A stretch of DNA of 64,000 nucleotides from Shewanella gelidimarina (GTDB lineage: Bacteria > Pseudomonadota > Gammaproteobacteria > Enterobacterales > Shewanellaceae), in contig NZ_JAKIKW010000004.1 in NCBI RefSeq assembly GCF_023283945.1, forward strand, positions 1 through 64,000. The letters run 5' to 3'. Below, piece by piece: positions 36,739-45,930 of the stretch; the first letter of the stretch is position 1; each line of letters opens with the position of its first letter. The position numbers and the translations under genes are program-made. Under the pieces are notes generated by a model. That model was not told the DNA's origin. It saw only the letters and a list, made by a program, of their open reading frames with translations, and searched no databases.

Positions 36739-37164
36739 TTAGTATTGAGTAATTGTGATTGCTGCGCCGTCTGCAATCTGTTCAATCGAAAAGCTGGCAC
36801 TTCCTAACTGATTAATCTGCACTAAATTATCATTACCAATTTGGGTGATGTTAGCTCGGTTATCAGCTCCAGCTTGTAAAAGTTCAACTTCATTATCTTG
36901 ACCATACTGGATAATGTCAGCGTGGTTGTTGCTACCCATTTGGATTAAGTTTGCTCCATTACCAGCGCCTGATTGACTCAGATTTGCATGGTTTAGAACA
37001 CCTAATTGAACGAGGTTAATAACATTTTCTCGGCCAGTACTTTCAAGCAGTGTTTGTAGTGTTATTGGTAGCTCGGTGCTCTGATTGTTGAGTTCAGTAG
37101 CGCTGGTAGGCACTGAGTGCAGCAATAGCGCAATGGTGAGTCCAATCGTTTTAAAAACTGACAC
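36739..37164 (-). CDS. csgB: Curlin nucleator, CsgB-like
   Basis: A 141-aa exported minor curlin. I read a GTG start at 37164, with AAGGGG about eight bases upstream. The signal peptide ends near TSA-TE. Four to five curlin repeats follow from about residue 48 (INLVQLGVLNHANLSQSG, ANLIQMGSNNHADIIQYG, then EVELLQAG and ANITQIG). Size and position before the major curlin match CsgB, which nucleates CsgA on the cell surface with help from CsgF. The last repeat is non-canonical (SIEQIADGAAITITQY), in the place where E. coli CsgB carries its surface-attachment repeat. Confidence 0.88.
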   Translation of the reverse strand: MSVFKTIGLTIALLLHSVPTSATELNNQSTELPITLQTLLESTGRENVINLVQLGVLNHANLSQSGAGNGANLIQMGSNNHADIIQYGQDNEVELLQAGADNRANITQIGNDNLVQINQLGSASFSIEQIADGAAITITQY

Positions 37165-37194
37165 TTAACGCCCCTTCGGTATTGGTGTAAATAG

Positions 37195-37227
37195 GGATGA
37201 GTAACTTAATGTTTAAGTTACTCATCC
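37195..37227 (-). promoter_or_regulatory. Perfect 15-bp-arm palindrome in the csgB leader
   Basis: GGATGAGTAACTTAA (37195-37209) and TTAAGTTACTCATCC (37213-37227) pair perfectly around three bases, 31 bases upstream of the csgB start. No U-run follows, so it is not a plain terminator. It could be an operator for a dimeric regulator, or an mRNA hairpin controlling csgBA. The rest of 37228-37643 holds only a shorter TTCTAC-TTAT-GTAGAA repeat (37411-37426) and presumably the divergent promoters for csgB and the protease. Confidence 0.85.
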
Positions 37228-37643
37228 TGCTTTACGGCTTGCTGGTAAGGGACTGTATATGACAGCTCTCGCCAGATAAGTGACTCAAGCTACAGTGCTG
37301 ATTTTTTGCAGCAATCAGAAAAAGGTCTATTTATTCAACGTAGGCCAGCGGCATTTAAATTTGTCGATTTTGGTAATTGTCTGTTGAAAAATAGAGTGTT
37401 TATCCCTTTATTCTACTTATGTAGAAGAGAATGCTAATGCCTTGGGATTAGTAGTTAAGTGTTAAAGGACGGGTGGGCTCTTTTAAAAACAGACCGGCTA
37501 TGGCAACAATCCTTACGTTAATAATTTCCGGATATGCGCAAAGTGTTATCGGCGGTCAGTATTTTATGTGGCTATGGATGGCACTCAGAGCATTTGCAGT
37601 ACCGGTTCGGGGAAATTTAAAGGATTAATAGGAAGACTGTTAT

Positions 37644-40157
37644 ATGTTTAAGAAACTGACACCACTTGCTTCGGCAATCGCAGGCATTATTGCCGTATCA
37701 TCGGCACCGGTTTATGCAAAAGTACCTGCACAGCATGAAATAGTGAAAGATTCACTTATTGTTGTTTATAAAGATAACACTACGATGAACGAACGTGCTT
37801 CAGCACAGCGATTAGTACGAGGCTCTGTTCGCGATATGAATGCCGATGGCGTTGACGATCGTTTTTCAAACTTACTTGGCGGCAAATTGGCTCGTCTTTC
37901 ACTGCGATCAGGCTCAGATGTTGCGAAAGCAATCAAAGTGATTAGTCGTCATCCCGCGGTAAAGTATGCAGAGCCAAACTATGTATTAAAAGCGATTGGC
38001 ACGCCTGATGATCCTGATTTTGTTTCACTTTGGGGACTTAATAACGCAGGGCAAGATGGCGGAACCGCTGATGCCGATATTGATGCAGTAGAAGCTTGGG
38101 ACATCACGACTGGTGATACCAATATTGTCGTGGGTGTTATTGATACGGGTGTTGATTATAACCACCCTGATTTACAAGCCAATATGTGGACTAACCCTAA
38201 TGAAATAGCCGGTAATGGCATTGATGATGATGGTAATGGTGTTGTCGATGATATTCACGGTTTTAGTGCTGTTAACAACAGTGGGGATCCGATGGATGGT
38301 AACGGTCATGGTACTCACGTATCAGGTACTATCGGAGCGAAGGGGAACAACGGTGTTGGTGTTGTGGGAGTGAACTGGGATGTCAGCATTATAGGTTGTC
38401 AGTTCCTCGATGCTAGTGGCTCAGGTTCTACAGCAAATGCCATAGCATGTATCGACTATATGACAGATCTTAAGTTAAACCATGGGGTTGATATCAAGGC
38501 GACAAACAACTCATGGGGAGGCGGCGGGTTTAGCCAAGCAGTAAAAGACTCTATCGAAGCTGCTGGTGATGCAGGGATATTGTTCTTTGCTGCAGCGGGT
38601 AACGATGCTGTCGATAACGATGCTAGTCCGCATTATCCATCCAGCTATGATTCTGATGTTGTGATGTCAATTGCCAGTACTGATCGAAATGACAATATGT
38701 CAGGCTTCTCACAATGGGGTTTGACGAGTGTAGATATGGGAGCGCCTGGTTCCGCTATTTTATCTACAACACCGGGTAATACCTATTCGACTTATTCTGG
38801 TACTTCGATGGCTACCCCTCATATGACGGGAGCAGCGGCATTAGTTTGGTCTATTAATCCTGACTTGACCCCGTTAGAGATGAAGCAGCTGCTAATGGAT
38901 TCTGGCGATGTGAATGCAGGATTGACGGGAAAAACCGTTGCAGGAACACGATTAAACGTAGCAAATGCGCTTGATCTTGCCGATCCAGAACCAAGCTATC
39001 GCTTTAGTGTTTCTCCTACGGCACAAACTGTTGAAGCTGGCAGTGCAGCAAGCTTTGACTTTAGCGTGGGCAGTGTCGCGGGTTGGGATGGTACCGTTGC
39101 ATTGACAGTAGATGTGAGTCCGGCTTTGGCAGGAGTGTCACTTTCAAGCAATAGCGTAATGACAGGTGATAGCTTTACCGTTGATGTTGCCACGGTTGCT
39201 GATGCGTTATGGGGAGATTACACCATTACAGTATCGGGTGACGATGGCAGTACAGTGAAGAGTAAAGCAGTATCACTGACGGTATTACCACAAGGTATTC
39301 AGGACTTCACTTACGTAAATGATGAGTCAGCAGCCATTCCAGATAATGATCTTACAGGTCTGGTGAGCACGATTGTGATTACTGATGATGTGCAAGTCTT
39401 TGGGGTGAATGCAGACGTTGATATTTCTCATACTTGGATTGGTGATTTAGCCGTGACATTAACTTCACCAGCGGGAACCGAAGTTGTGTTGCATAACCGT
39501 GAAGGTGGTAATGCTGATGACATCGTTAAGAGCTGGGACTTAAGTGCTTTTAATGGAGAAATGGCGACAGGTACGTGGACATTAGCGGTTAATGATAACG
39601 TTGGATCCGATACTGGTACCTTAAATAACTGGGGAATGGTGATCTCTGGTATTGGTGAGGCAGCGCCGCAGGCGCCAGTGGCAGACTTTAGTTATGCCAT
39701 TGATGGTTTAGATGTCACCTTTGCAAACGCAAGCTCAGATATGAATGACGATATTGTCAGCTATAGCTGGGACTTTGGCGATACTGGAACATCAACAGAT
39801 ATAAGCCCTGTTCATGCCTATGATACCGCGGGTACTTACACTGTATCGATGATCGTTACAGATGCAGAAGGCAACAGTGATTCTGCGACCATGAGTGTCG
39901 AAGTGTTTGAGCATAGCATTACTGCTGGAGTGGCAAGAGCTAAGTTATCTCGTCGTGGCAGTGCATTAGTTGACTTAACATGGGATGGCGCATCTGGTGA
40001 GTCAGTGGTGATCTATCGTGATGGCAATGCCATTGCAACAACCGCAAATGACGGTCGTTACCGCGATCGTTTCAGCGATGCTGCAGCATCAGTTGAGTAC
40101 AAGGTTTGTGAGGCTGGCAGTAGCTTGTGTTCAGACCCTATCGTTGCGACTTTCTAA
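37644..40157 (+). CDS. Secreted subtilisin-like (S8) protease with P-domain and PKD domain
   Basis: An 837-aa secreted serine protease. A signal peptide (cleavage near VYA-KV) is followed by an I9-like propeptide (about 30-118). The S8 catalytic domain (125-445) has Asp167 (VIDTGVDYNHPD), His222 (GNGHGTHVSG), the oxyanion Asn320 (AAAGND) and Ser388 (SGTSMATPH). A beta-sandwich linker follows (about 455-545). A proprotein-convertase P-domain comes next (about 550-670, WIGDLAVTLTSPAGTEVVLH), then a PKD domain (about 675-755, YSWDFGDTGTSTD) and a short FN3-like C-terminal piece with two Cys. Such enzymes digest extracellular protein. It is divergent from csgB, and a terminator follows. Confidence 0.95.
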   Translation: MFKKLTPLASAIAGIIAVSSAPVYAKVPAQHEIVKDSLIVVYKDNTTMNERASAQRLVRGSVRDMNADGVDDRFSNLLGGKLARLSLRSGSDVAKAIKVISRHPAVKYAEPNYVLKAIGTPDDPDFVSLWGLNNAGQDGGTADADIDAVEAWDITTGDTNIVVGVIDTGVDYNHPDLQANMWTNPNEIAGNGIDDDGNGVVDDIHGFSAVNNSGDPMDGNGHGTHVSGTIGAKGNNGVGVVGVNWDVSIIGCQFLDASGSGSTANAIACIDYMTDLKLNHGVDIKATNNSWGGGGFSQAVKDSIEAAGDAGILFFAAAGNDAVDNDASPHYPSSYDSDVVMSIASTDRNDNMSGFSQWGLTSVDMGAPGSAILSTTPGNTYSTYSGTSMATPHMTGAAALVWSINPDLTPLEMKQLLMDSGDVNAGLTGKTVAGTRLNVANALDLADPEPSYRFSVSPTAQTVEAGSAASFDFSVGSVAGWDGTVALTVDVSPALAGVSLSSNSVMTGDSFTVDVATVADALWGDYTITVSGDDGSTVKSKAVSLTVLPQGIQDFTYVNDESAAIPDNDLTGLVSTIVITDDVQVFGVNADVDISHTWIGDLAVTLTSPAGTEVVLHNREGGNADDIVKSWDLSAFNGEMATGTWTLAVNDNVGSDTGTLNNWGMVISGIGEAAPQAPVADFSYAIDGLDVTFANASSDMNDDIVSYSWDFGDTGTSTDISPVHAYDTAGTYTVSMIVTDAEGNSDSATMSVEVFEHSITAGVARAKLSRRGSALVDLTWDGASGESVVIYRDGNAIATTANDGRYRDRFSDAAASVEYKVCEAGSSLCSDPIVATF

Positions 40158-40183
40158 CTAATCATTAGTTAACTTGTTTTTTG

Positions 40184-40207
40184 GCGGTCTCCGGGCCGCT
40201 TTTTTTA
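40184..40207 (+). terminator. Intrinsic terminator after the S8 protease gene
   Basis: A GC-rich stem GCGGTC / GGCCGC (one G-T pair) followed by seven T. Confidence 0.88.
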
Positions 40208-40269
40208 TTGCTGTTAACTTTAACGATGAGTGAGTCGTTAGTTGAAAAAAGTAAATTATAAAAAATAAA

Positions 40270-40467
40270 GAAGTCACCTCGAACAACTTCAGGTTTTTGT
40301 GTTGATATTTACGAAACCCAGTATGCCTTCAATAACATCAGCGGCGATTGCTCACACTTGGTAGTGGTCAATATGATCGCGAGCGTAACTTGTCTCATGG
40401 TAAAGCAGCAGGTGATGTGACCCACACTGAATTGATCCAATGCATGGGTGAAAAATCTTTTAAATAA
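40270..40467 (+). pseudogene. Probable frameshifted remnant of a small gene
   Basis: From about 40270 to 40358 one frame reads a plausible protein-like sequence (including GFCVDIYETQYAFNN and ISGDCSH). From 40360 a frame shifted by one base continues it to a TAA at 40465-40467 (GSGQYDRERN, then HGKAAGDVTHTELIQCMGE). Neither frame has a clear start or ribosome site. The mix of Cys, Gly and charged residues and the single break suggest a decayed gene end of about 65 residues. I do not recognise the family, and chance coding-like sequence remains possible. Confidence 0.4.
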
Positions 40468-40531
40468 TAATTTTAATAGATAAAACAGAGTCTAACAGTT
40501 CGATTTTTTATGAGCATATGGCGTTTCTAGG

Positions 40532-41266
40532 TTACCAAGGCTTGATATGGTATTTTTCTAAGATGGCTTGATATTGGCCAGATTGCTTGATGTTTTCTAT
40601 CCCTTCGGCAAACTTATTTTGGTAGTTTTTCTCAAGATCTTTATGACTAAATCCAACATAGAGAGGCGTATAATGCCCTTCACTACCGGCAAACTTAATA
40701 TCCTTCGAGTAGCCAAATATCTGCGCAGTGTGCTCTATCACATAGCGGTTTCCCAACAACACATCGACGCGATCTTTTTTGAGCAGGTTTAAATTGGTAT
40801 TTAATGGTGATTCACCTGAAGCATGAAAAGTGATGGGACTTTGTTCTAGGTATTGATTTAATTCGTCACCATAGTCATATCCTAAAATACTGGCGACCGC
40901 TTTCTCCTCAAGATCAGCCAATGTTGAATATTGCCAGTTATTGGAAGTATGCACGTAAAAATCATTAGTATTCTGGCCTAATACTATATTGGAAGTTTGT
41001 AATTTACAGCGCTTAATAGACTCTGACGTGACTGCCAGCACGGCATGAATTCTATTCCTTTGTGCGAGCCGTAAGGCTCTTTTGAATGGAATGGTCTCAA
41101 ACTTAGCCGTAACTCCCACCGTTAAAAATGCTTGCTGAGTGAGCTCGACTAAATATCCCGAATTGTCCGTGCAGATATAGGGGCACCAGATATCTGACGC
41201 GATAACAATCTGTTCTGCTTGGACAGGAAAGCTCAAACACAAAATGGTTATTAATTTAAGCTTCAA
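40532..41266 (-). CDS. Periplasmic substrate-binding protein-like (SBP_bac_3 type)
   Basis: A 244-aa exported protein with a signal peptide (cleavage near VQA-EQ). The fold signature is that of family 3 amino-acid-type binding proteins: IVIASDIWCPYICTD at the mature N-terminus, the FKRALRLAQRNRIHAVLAVT segment, and the second lobe with LNLLKKDRVDVLLGN. No permease or ATPase gene is adjacent. In Shewanella and Vibrio many such orphan proteins occur and may act as sensors or scavengers. Two Cys close together (CPYIC) could form a disulfide. The ligand is unknown. Confidence 0.85.
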   Translation of the reverse strand: MKLKLITILCLSFPVQAEQIVIASDIWCPYICTDNSGYLVELTQQAFLTVGVTAKFETIPFKRALRLAQRNRIHAVLAVTSESIKRCKLQTSNIVLGQNTNDFYVHTSNNWQYSTLADLEEKAVASILGYDYGDELNQYLEQSPITFHASGESPLNTNLNLLKKDRVDVLLGNRYVIEHTAQIFGYSKDIKFAGSEGHYTPLYVGFSHKDLEKNYQNKFAEGIENIKQSGQYQAILEKYHIKPW

Positions 41267-41807
41267 AATAATATCTGTAGCACTTTTGTATGAAAAATTA
41301 TTTTGCAGTCTAGCAAATAAAAGCTTAAGACGCAGGTAAATTAACGAGGTCTAATTTACATGGCGCTAGATGCTCTGCTTGAGAGGGGATAAAGCGTTTC
41401 ACACTGAGGTTGAATTTAGTGACAGGTTTTCCGCCTAACATCATTCTGTCATGTTATCAGAGCACTATGCTCTCTCGGATCAACTTAAATATACCATTTC
41501 GAGGTTATGGTTAAGCTACTGATATAAAGTTATTTTTTATTTTTAATCGCATTATTACAATTTATTCTCTGATAAAAACTTGAATAACGACGGCTTTGAA
41601 CTAAATTCGATTATAGCAATAAAAAGCATGAAATGTTTTTCAAATTATTGATGATAAACCTATAAGTTCTACTACTGAAATATAGACAGTAACGGTAAAC
41701 ATAAGGCTAACACCTCAGTGGTATGTCATTGAGTAAACCGAAGTAAATGAAAGCAATATTTACTTTATATCTTTTGGGTATGTGTTGATTCAAGGGCATT
41801 GGCATCG
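41267..41807. other. Intergenic region, no gene recognised
   Basis: About 540 bases between the divergent binding-protein gene and the small gene at 41808. It is A/T-rich, especially 41520-41800. I see a small AGAGCA-CTA-TGCTCT inverted repeat near 41459-41473 but no credible gene, RNA or terminator. Confidence 0.5.
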
Positions 41808-42227
41808 ATGTATAATTCATCAAAAAAACCAGTTTGGTACGGTGAACTGATCACCTCACGTGGTAATACAGTCGTCATTTATGACACACAATTTCCCGAG
41901 GCTCCGGCGGGTAGAGTCTACTTTTATAACACGACGCGTGACGCTATTATTGAGTATGAGGAAGGGATTGTTAAACCTCATTTGCATGAGCTATCGGCTG
42001 CGGCATTAGCGACCGCGGAAGCCAATTACGGAGCTGCGTGGAATGTTGCTCGAGAAGCATTTATGGAGAAGCATTCGGGCTGGGTAGAAGCGAATAATCC
42101 TAAGGCAAGCGTGACTAAAAAACCAAAACTTGAACCCATTATTGAGCCAGAAGCAGAGTTAGAGACTGAATCAACTAATGACGAAGATTTTGATCGTGGT
42201 TGGTCAAATGATGATTTGGATGACTAA
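41808..42227 (+). CDS. Conserved-looking hypothetical protein with acidic C-terminus
   Basis: A 139-aa cytoplasmic protein. I prefer the ATG at 41808; a TTG three codons upstream sits too close to the AAGGG site. The first 95 residues look folded (WYGELITSRGNTVVIYDTQF, then GRVYFYNTTRDAIIEYEEG and helices rich in Ala/Glu). The C-terminal 40 residues are disordered and acidic, ending RGWSNDDLDD, which somewhat resembles an SSB-type acidic peptide tip. I do not recognise the family. It stands alone and converges with galM, 41 bases away. Confidence 0.75.
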   Translation: MYNSSKKPVWYGELITSRGNTVVIYDTQFPEAPAGRVYFYNTTRDAIIEYEEGIVKPHLHELSAAALATAEANYGAAWNVAREAFMEKHSGWVEANNPKASVTKKPKLEPIIEPEAELETESTNDEDFDRGWSNDDLDD

Positions 42228-42268
42228 CATCATACGCCTAACGAGAAACAGCACTTTAGCGATATTTC

Positions 42269-43300
42269 TTAAGCTTCGCTATCAAATTGATAACGGCTGA
42301 TATGATGATAAATTTCGCCTGGTCTCGTTAAGCCGTCACCTGCGATTTCGGGTTGGTTAGGCGCATCTGGTATTTGTTGAGGCTCTAAACATACGGCTTG
42401 ATATTGCGATAACCGTTGTTGGTTTTTTCCTATCGTACCCTGCAAAAAGTTAGCGCCGTAGACCTGAACGCTCGGCTGGTTAGTGTAGAGGGTCATACCA
42501 CGGCCACTTCCTACTGAACTCAAACGGCCAAATCTTTGCAGCTGCGGTTCGGTTTGGGGTAATAAGTAACAATGATCAATCCCTGAGGTGGCAGTAAACG
42601 CTTCTGCACCTATAAACGACTGTAACAGTGTGGCTTGATGCAGATCGAGGGCACTATTGACGGTTTCACAAATTTGAGTGGGTACACCAACATCATTCAT
42701 CGCCAGATACAGGTTTGAGTCTACTTGCAGAGCGTGTTGTAAACTGCTGTTGCTGCCGTCTAAGTTAAAGTAACTATGCTGTGTGAGGCTTATTGGACAG
42801 GTTTTATCGGTACTTGCTAGCATCTCTATGTAGAGATTATTTCCCACAAGGCGATAGTCTAATTGAACAGTGCACTTGCCGGGAAAACCCATGTCGCCAT
42901 CGGGACTCACCAAGCTTAAGCGAACCCCATCCGGCAGTTGGCCTAAATGCCAGTGTTTACGATTAAAACCCTCTTTACCACCATGTAGACAATTGCTCGC
43001 TTGATTGATATCAAGTTGATATTGCTGTCCATCTGCTGAGAATTGACCGTGGGCAATGCGGTTGGCATAGCGCCCTGCAATAGCGCCTAGATGTGCATCT
43101 TGCGCTAAATAGTCACTGACCGAGTCACAACCTAAAACGATATTGCCGCGCTCGCCATCTCGGTCTGGGGTCCACAATGAGCGAATGATGCCGCCTAAGC
43201 TCATAACCTCTAACGCGAGGGTGCCGTTGTCAATGATAACCCGTTCAATTTGGCCCCCGCGAGGATCGCTCCAAGGGTCTAGAGGGCGAAAGCGTACCAT
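42269..43300 (-). CDS. galM: Galactose mutarotase (aldose 1-epimerase)
   Basis: A 343-aa enzyme that interconverts alpha and beta galactose, feeding galactokinase with the alpha form. Family motifs: GAIAGRYANRIAHGQF, ASNCLHGGKEGFNRKHW (substrate His), LTQHSYFNLDG (catalytic His), GIDHCYLLP and the catalytic Glu in AVCLEPQQIPDAPN. The length matches E. coli GalM (346). It is the last gene of the lac/gal cluster. No signal peptide is present, so it acts in the cytoplasm on galactose already imported. Confidence 0.96.
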   Translation of the reverse strand: MVRFRPLDPWSDPRGGQIERVIIDNGTLALEVMSLGGIIRSLWTPDRDGERGNIVLGCDSVSDYLAQDAHLGAIAGRYANRIAHGQFSADGQQYQLDINQASNCLHGGKEGFNRKHWHLGQLPDGVRLSLVSPDGDMGFPGKCTVQLDYRLVGNNLYIEMLASTDKTCPISLTQHSYFNLDGSNSSLQHALQVDSNLYLAMNDVGVPTQICETVNSALDLHQATLLQSFIGAEAFTATSGIDHCYLLPQTEPQLQRFGRLSSVGSGRGMTLYTNQPSVQVYGANFLQGTIGKNQQRLSQYQAVCLEPQQIPDAPNQPEIAGDGLTRPGEIYHHISRYQFDSEA

Positions 43301-43438
43301 GGTTCATCCTTGTTAAAAACGAAGTATTACAGCGTGCTATGTTGCGGTTAATATTCTGATTTAGCGAGATTTATACGTATCAATCTCGCCAGCGGTTAGC
43401 GCCTAATTACTGTGCTAATTGTTGAGCTCGTTAGCCTG

Positions 43439-44596
43439 TTAGTTATCGAGTCGCTTAGCACCATCAGATGCTGAACATAAATAGATAGTGGCTTCTATGC
43501 CTGTTTTATCCAAATATTGTTGTTCAACGATTTCGACGACAGCATCGGTCAATTCATGATCGACCAAGGCGACGACACAGCCACCAAAACCGCCGCCAGT
43601 CATACGTACACCGCCTTTTTCGCCGATGACACTCGATACTATCTCAACCAGAAAATCAATTTCAGGTACGGTGATTTCAAAATCATCACGCATAGAGATA
43701 TGTGACTCGGCCATTAATGTGCTTAACTGCGAAATATTACCGGACTCTAGCGCCCACGCGGCATTTTGAGTACGACGGTTCTCGGTAATGACATGTTTAG
43801 CACGTCGGTAATTGGCATCGCTGAGCTGGTCTTTTGCCGCTTCAAGGTCGGCGAGTTCAAGGTGACGTAGCGAGTCTAGTTGGAAGTGTGCTGCCACTTG
43901 TTCACATTGTTCACGGCGCAGGTTGTACTCCGACTCAACCAGACCCCGTTTAACATTAGAGTTGATAATAATCAGACTTAAATTTTCGGGGATACTGACA
44001 GCCTCGCTATCGAGATCAAGGCAATCGATTAATAATGCGTGATCTTGCTGACCAAGCGCACTGATCATTTGATCCATGATGCCGCATGCACAACCCACGT
44101 AGTGATTTTCACCACGCTGAGCCAATTGGGCAATGGCCAGAGGTGACAGTTGTATTTGGTTAGCGTCATTAATCGCTGTCCCAAAAGCAATCTCTAGCGC
44201 GGCAGAAGAGGAGAGGCCAGCACCGAGAGGCACGTTACTCACAATCGCTAAGTCCATCCCTTTGGTTGCGAGGCCTGATATTGCCATAGCCGAGCTAAAG
44301 CCTTTAAGGTAATCGGCCCATTCAGGTGATTCTGGTCTATTACCCTCTTCTCCGAAGGTCCACTCTTTCATCTCGCCAGGAAAGGCATCAGAAACTGCGC
44401 GAAATTGACTATCTTCACGACGTTTTATAGCAATGATGGTGTGAAAGTTTATCGCTGCTGGCAACACAAAACCGTCATTGTAATCGGTATGTTCGCCTAT
44501 TAAATTGACTCTTCCGGGAGCAAAATAGAGCGTATCAGCTAAGGTGCCGAACGTTTGTACAAAAAGTTTATTGGCTCGTTGAGCTGGATTGGACAT
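43439..44596 (-). CDS. galK: Galactokinase
   Basis: A 385-aa GHMP kinase that phosphorylates alpha-D-galactose at C1. Signatures: GRVNLIGEHTDYNDGFVLP (galactokinase family), the ATP-binding PLGAGLSSSAALEIA (about 123-137), the catalytic Asp in CGIMDQMIS, and the C-terminal MTGGGFGGCVVAL motif. The length is close to E. coli GalK (382). It lies between galT and galM; the gaps of 235 and 138 bases are long for an operon and may hold minor internal promoters or processing sites, none of which I can define. Confidence 0.97.
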   Translation of the reverse strand: MSNPAQRANKLFVQTFGTLADTLYFAPGRVNLIGEHTDYNDGFVLPAAINFHTIIAIKRREDSQFRAVSDAFPGEMKEWTFGEEGNRPESPEWADYLKGFSSAMAISGLATKGMDLAIVSNVPLGAGLSSSAALEIAFGTAINDANQIQLSPLAIAQLAQRGENHYVGCACGIMDQMISALGQQDHALLIDCLDLDSEAVSIPENLSLIIINSNVKRGLVESEYNLRREQCEQVAAHFQLDSLRHLELADLEAAKDQLSDANYRRAKHVITENRRTQNAAWALESGNISQLSTLMAESHISMRDDFEITVPEIDFLVEIVSSVIGEKGGVRMTGGGFGGCVVALVDHELTDAVVEIVEQQYLDKTGIEATIYLCSASDGAKRLDN

Positions 44597-44831
44597 GGTT
44601 TACTTTTCCGAAAGTTGTCATTCTGTTGAAAGCAATATCTGCTTTAGCTTATTAATAACCGTTTAATGCTTAACAAGCTGTTTGAGCCTAGCGGTCTTTG
44701 TGGCGATATAAAGTTACTTGCTATTGAAAGTGAATAAACCATTTACTGCATTACTCTGCCCGTGAGCTGTAATGTTTATTTACACTTCATCAGCTTTATA
44801 TCACGACTTTACCTGATATGTAACTGAGTTT

Positions 44832-45863
44832 TTATTGATTTTCATAGTGAACTTCGGACTGAGCTCTTAGGAGGCTTGCGGCTTGTTCAGGCGTTAGGTC
44901 TCGCTGGCTTTCAGCTAGCATCTCGTAACCCACCATAAATTTCTTTACATCGGCACTGCGCAATAGAGGAGGGTATATATGTCCATGCAACTGCCATTCA
45001 GGATGAATCTGTTGGTCAAATGGGGCTCCATGCCAGCCCATGGAGTAGGGGAAACTGGTGTTGAATAAGTTGTCGTACCGTGTCATTAACGACTTCATTA
45101 TGGCCGCTAAGGAACCTTGTTGACGGGTCGTTATCTTGTCTAAGTGAGACACCTCAAAACGCGGTAGAATCAGAGTTTCAAATGGCCAAACCGCCCACCA
45201 AGGCACCACCACTAGCCAGTCATCATTACTTATGACTACACGCTCCGCGTTGACGATTTCTTTGTTGGCATAGTCGAGTAACATTGGACGTTGGTGGTTT
45301 TGATAATAGGCTAATTGAGTGCGTGATTCTGTGACGGCCTCGTTAGGCAACTTGCTTACCGCCCATATTTGGCCATGGGGATGCGGATTGGAGCACCCCA
45401 TGGCTGCGCCTTTATTTTCAAATGCTTGCACCCAAGGATAGTGTTTGCCTAGCTCACTGACTTCCTTGGCGAGGCATTCAAATACTGCGCTAAGTTGTGC
45501 AATAGAAAGCTTAGGCAGAGTTTGACTATGATCGGCAGAGAAGCAGATAACCCGACTGGTGCCAGTCACAGATTGCAAAGTAAAAAGTGGATCATCTTGC
45601 TGTGCGGGGGGCGTATCTGATGTGAGCGCTGCAAAATCGTTCGTAAATACAAACGGTGAGCTATATTCTGGATTTTGTTCACCACTTATTCTTTTGTTTC
45701 CAGGGCAAAGATAGCATTCAGAATCGTATTTGCTGGTGGTTGCCACCGTGGTTGATTCCCTTTGTCCTTGCCAAGGACGTTTTGCTCGATGTGGGGAAAC
45801 CAATACCCACTGCTCGGTTAGCGGGTTAAAACGTCTGTGGGGGTGGTCATCACGATCAAACAT
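44832..45863 (-). CDS. galT: Galactose-1-phosphate uridylyltransferase
   Basis: A 343-aa Leloir enzyme exchanging UMP between UDP-glucose and galactose-1-phosphate. The active-site motif [10 protein letters not shown] (nucleophilic His in HPHGQ) is intact. Zinc/iron-site candidates are CYLCPGN and the HP pair upstream, and the C-terminal [13 protein letters not shown] segment reads [11 protein letters not shown]. The length matches E. coli GalT (348). The start at 45863 opens with [20 protein letters not shown], typical of the family. It follows the symporter gene by 67 bases. Confidence 0.97.
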   Translation of the reverse strand: MFDRDDHPHRRFNPLTEQWVLVSPHRAKRPWQGQRESTTVATTSKYDSECYLCPGNKRISGEQNPEYSSPFVFTNDFAALTSDTPPAQQDDPLFTLQSVTGTSRVICFSADHSQTLPKLSIAQLSAVFECLAKEVSELGKHYPWVQAFENKGAAMGCSNPHPHGQIWAVSKLPNEAVTESRTQLAYYQNHQRPMLLDYANKEIVNAERVVISNDDWLVVVPWWAVWPFETLILPRFEVSHLDKITTRQQGSLAAIMKSLMTRYDNLFNTSFPYSMGWHGAPFDQQIHPEWQLHGHIYPPLLRSADVKKFMVGYEMLAESQRDLTPEQAASLLRAQSEVHYENQ

Positions 45864-45930
45864 CTCACTAATCCTTTATATTATGTTTTTAACAGGGGCA
45901 GTAATGCACAGCCCCTGCGATTCTTTTTGC

